A stretch of DNA of 64,000 nucleotides from Rhodobacterales bacterium (GTDB lineage: Bacteria; Pseudomonadota; Alphaproteobacteria; Rhodobacterales; Rhodobacteraceae), in contig JANYFE010000030.1 of NCBI GenBank assembly GCA_025362795.1, forward strand, positions 33,394-97,393. Direction: 5' to 3'. Position 1 is the stretch's first letter; every line of letters starts with the position of its first letter. Positions 62,535 to 64,000 of the stretch are shown in pieces. The translations under genes and the position numbers were made by a program. Below the pieces are notes generated by a model. That model saw only the letters and a list, made by a program, of their open reading frames with translations. It was not told the DNA's origin and ran no database searches.

Positions 62535-62564
62535 ATTACGTTTTCGGATTTGCAGGAGACTGAC

Positions 62565-63458
62565 ATGACCGTCACCGCACAAATGGTGAAAGAGCTGCGC
62601 GACAGCACCGGCGCAGGCATGATGGACGCGAAGAAAGCCTTGGTTGAAACCAACGGTGATATGGAAGCCGCTGTCGACTGGTTGCGTACCAAAGGGCTGG
62701 CCAAAGCCGCCAAGAAGGCCGGCCGTCTGGCCGCCGAAGGTCTGGTCGGCGTGGCCGTTTCAGGGGGGCGCGGTGTCGCGGTCGAATTGAATTCGGAAAC
62801 CGACTTTGTCGCCCGCAACGCGGATTTTCAGCGTCTGGTCCACGACATAACCCGCGCAGCCACGCGTTGCAGCGATCTCGACGGGCTGAAGAAAGCCGAC
62901 CTCAACGGTCAACCGGTTGATATCGTGATTGGCGAGGCCATCTCGACCATTGGTGAAAACCTGTCACTGCGCCGCATGGCGTCGGTCGAAGGCGATCATG
63001 TGGCGGCATATGTCCATAACGCCGCCGCTGACGGTATGGGGCGCATCGGTGTGCTGGTGGCCGTCAAGGGCACCGACAATGGCATCGCCAAGCAGATTGC
63101 CATGCATATCGCGGCCTTCAGTCCGTTGTCCCTCTCGGAAGCTGATCTTGACGCGTCCGTTGTTGAGCGGGAGCGTAACGTTCAGATCACCAAGGCGCGC
63201 GAAGACAACGCCGCCTCGGCCAAACCGAAACCCGATGCGGTGATCGAAAAGATGATCGCAGGGCGCATGGCCAAGTATTTCGAGGAAGTCACACTTCTGG
63301 GTCAGAAGTTTGCGATGAACAGCGAAATCACGGTCGGTCAGGCCGCCAAGGACGCCGGCCTAGAGGTCGTGGCATTCGTCCGCATGGCGGTGGGTGAGGG
63401 GATCGAGAGAGAAGTTGAAGACTTTGCCGCAGAAGTCGCCAAGATGGTTCAGGGCTGA
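62565..63458 (+). CDS. tsf: Translation elongation factor Ts
   Basis: Nucleotide exchange factor for EF-Tu. 297 residues from ATG 62565 after AGGAGA. EF-Ts signature at the N-terminus [37 protein letters not shown] (shortened), UBA-like domain, then SETDFVARN and the dimerisation/core regions [14 protein letters not shown] and [14 protein letters not shown]. Strong terminator follows. Confidence 0.98.
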   Translation: MTVTAQMVKELRDSTGAGMMDAKKALVETNGDMEAAVDWLRTKGLAKAAKKAGRLAAEGLVGVAVSGGRGVAVELNSETDFVARNADFQRLVHDITRAATRCSDLDGLKKADLNGQPVDIVIGEAISTIGENLSLRRMASVEGDHVAAYVHNAAADGMGRIGVLVAVKGTDNGIAKQIAMHIAAFSPLSLSEADLDASVVERERNVQITKAREDNAASAKPKPDAVIEKMIAGRMAKYFEEVTLLGQKFAMNSEITVGQAAKDAGLEVVAFVRMAVGEGIEREVEDFAAEVAKMVQG

Positions 63459-63475
63459 TGTACTGATGGATCGGA

Positions 63476-63511
63476 CAAAAGGGCCGGGGTCACCCCGGTC
63501 CTTTTGCTTTT
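63476..63511 (+). terminator. Rho-independent terminator of rpsB-tsf
   Basis: A 14-bp stem (63476-63489 with 63493-63506, one G-T pair) around TCA, ending in GCTTTT. The A-rich start and T-rich end make it potentially bidirectional. Confidence 0.85.
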
Positions 63512-63512
63512 A

Positions 63513-64000
63513 CAAATGTCCGCATGTGGACACCCATATAACTAACTGAAATATAACAGTTTATATCTTTCTGTTACACATTTGTTAACCCTGATCTTAC
63601 CGCCCAAAAACAAAACGGTGCAGCCTTGCGGCCACACCGTTTCTTGCGCTCGCACCTTTGGGGAAGAGGACAGGCGCAATCAGTCAATCGGGTCACTGGC
63701 AATCAAATCGGCCTCAGCTTCCCGATTTTACATGCCGACGCCCCGGGACTGGCATCGGCTTTTGCGCGGGCGTTCCGGCGAAAATACATCCGGTCGGCCT
63801 TTGCTGTTCCAGGGTGCAAACCCTTGCTTCGCGGAACAAGACCACCATGACATTCCAGGGTGACCTGCCCCCCGGTCGTCCCTCATTCATGACGAGAGTC
63901 TGGCTTGTTGATAATCGTCGGTTTCGGGTTGGGCAAGCACGCCGGGTGCGTTGCCGTCAGGTAGCTCAAGCGCCCGGCGTGCTTCTGCCGGGGTTTTGTT
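63513..64000. other. 488-base region without a supportable protein gene, rich in inverted repeats
   Basis: 63520-63600 is AT-rich with small inverted repeats (TGTCC/GGACA; AACTG/CAGTT). From 63600 on the DNA is GC-rich and strongly structured: nested hairpins (for instance TGTTCC/GGAACA enclosing AGGGT/ACCCT, as read on the minus strand between about 63780 and 63840), and a perfect 12-bp inverted repeat AAGCACGCCGGG/CCCGGCGTGCTT at 63935-63946/63973-63984. A minus-strand frame of 37 codons reaches the right edge and stops at 63887-63889, which could be the tail of a gene entering from the right. I see no RNA family signature. Confidence 0.4.
63604..63642 (-). terminator. Minus-strand terminator in the tsf-distal region
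   Basis: AAACGGTG (63613-63620) pairs with CACCGTTT (63635-63642), with an inner GCC/GGC pairing. On the minus strand it is followed by TTTTGTTTTTGGG. It implies a minus-strand transcript arriving from the right. Confidence 0.65.

Overview
The window reads as chromosomal DNA of a high-GC alphaproteobacterium of the Rhodobacterales (Rhodobacter/Roseobacter type). The evidence is a complete RcGTA-type gene transfer agent cluster ending at cysE, a pyruvate dehydrogenase E1-beta with its own lipoyl domain, a glnB-glnA pair, the fabD/fabG/acpP/fabF/mltG group, and short dispersed palindromes of a kind common in that order.

Layout, left to right. 1-4 kb: the end of a DUF3445 protein, two conserved hypotheticals, a secreted trypsin-like protease and an RTX remnant. 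4-8.3 kb: glnA and glnB, a bifunctional NAD(P)HX repair enzyme that has absorbed a palindromic repeat, and a Hint-domain protein. 8.5-12 kb: tRNA-Leu(UAG), trigger factor, a possible nuclease-fold protein and an EamA transporter. 12-15.8 kb: a frameshifted RTX gene, rpsF-rpsR-rplI, and a PACE-type transporter. 15.9-29.7 kb: the fatty-acid synthesis group, interrupted twice: by lysE and a DUF2726 gene between fabD and fabG, and by a 7.6-kb block (two ureohydrolases and a tetR-MFP-RND efflux operon) between acpP and fabF. Direct copies of one dispersed repeat bound that second block. 29.7-43.9 kb: the GTA cluster g1 to g15, apparently intact, behind a leader with a CtrA-type box, a sigma70-type promoter and a terminator-like hairpin.

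44-58.3 kb: cysE, pdhA-pdhB-pdhC, a FtsB/DivIC-like protein, class I aldolase with a small lipoprotein, an XRE-cupin regulator, an entericidin-like lipoprotein, a YejA-like binding protein, a candidate small RNA, 3-hydroxybutyrate dehydrogenase, a DUF502 protein, psuK-psuG and a homocysteine S-methyltransferase family enzyme. 58.4-61.6 kb: an IS1-family element of 3,179 bp with perfect 21-bp terminal inverted repeats, an 8-bp target duplication and four passenger genes, including a fused XRE/ImmA-IrrE metallopeptidase. It lies just upstream of rpsB-tsf. The last 0.5 kb has no clear gene but is rich in inverted repeats.

The most unusual items are the passenger-carrying IS1-family element, the GTA leader, the repeat-bounded block inside the fab group, the palindromic repeat that codes for part of the NAD(P)HX enzyme, and a reversal of GC skew between about 40 and 44 kb. 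All functional calls come from reading translated sequence against known family motifs; no database search was run.
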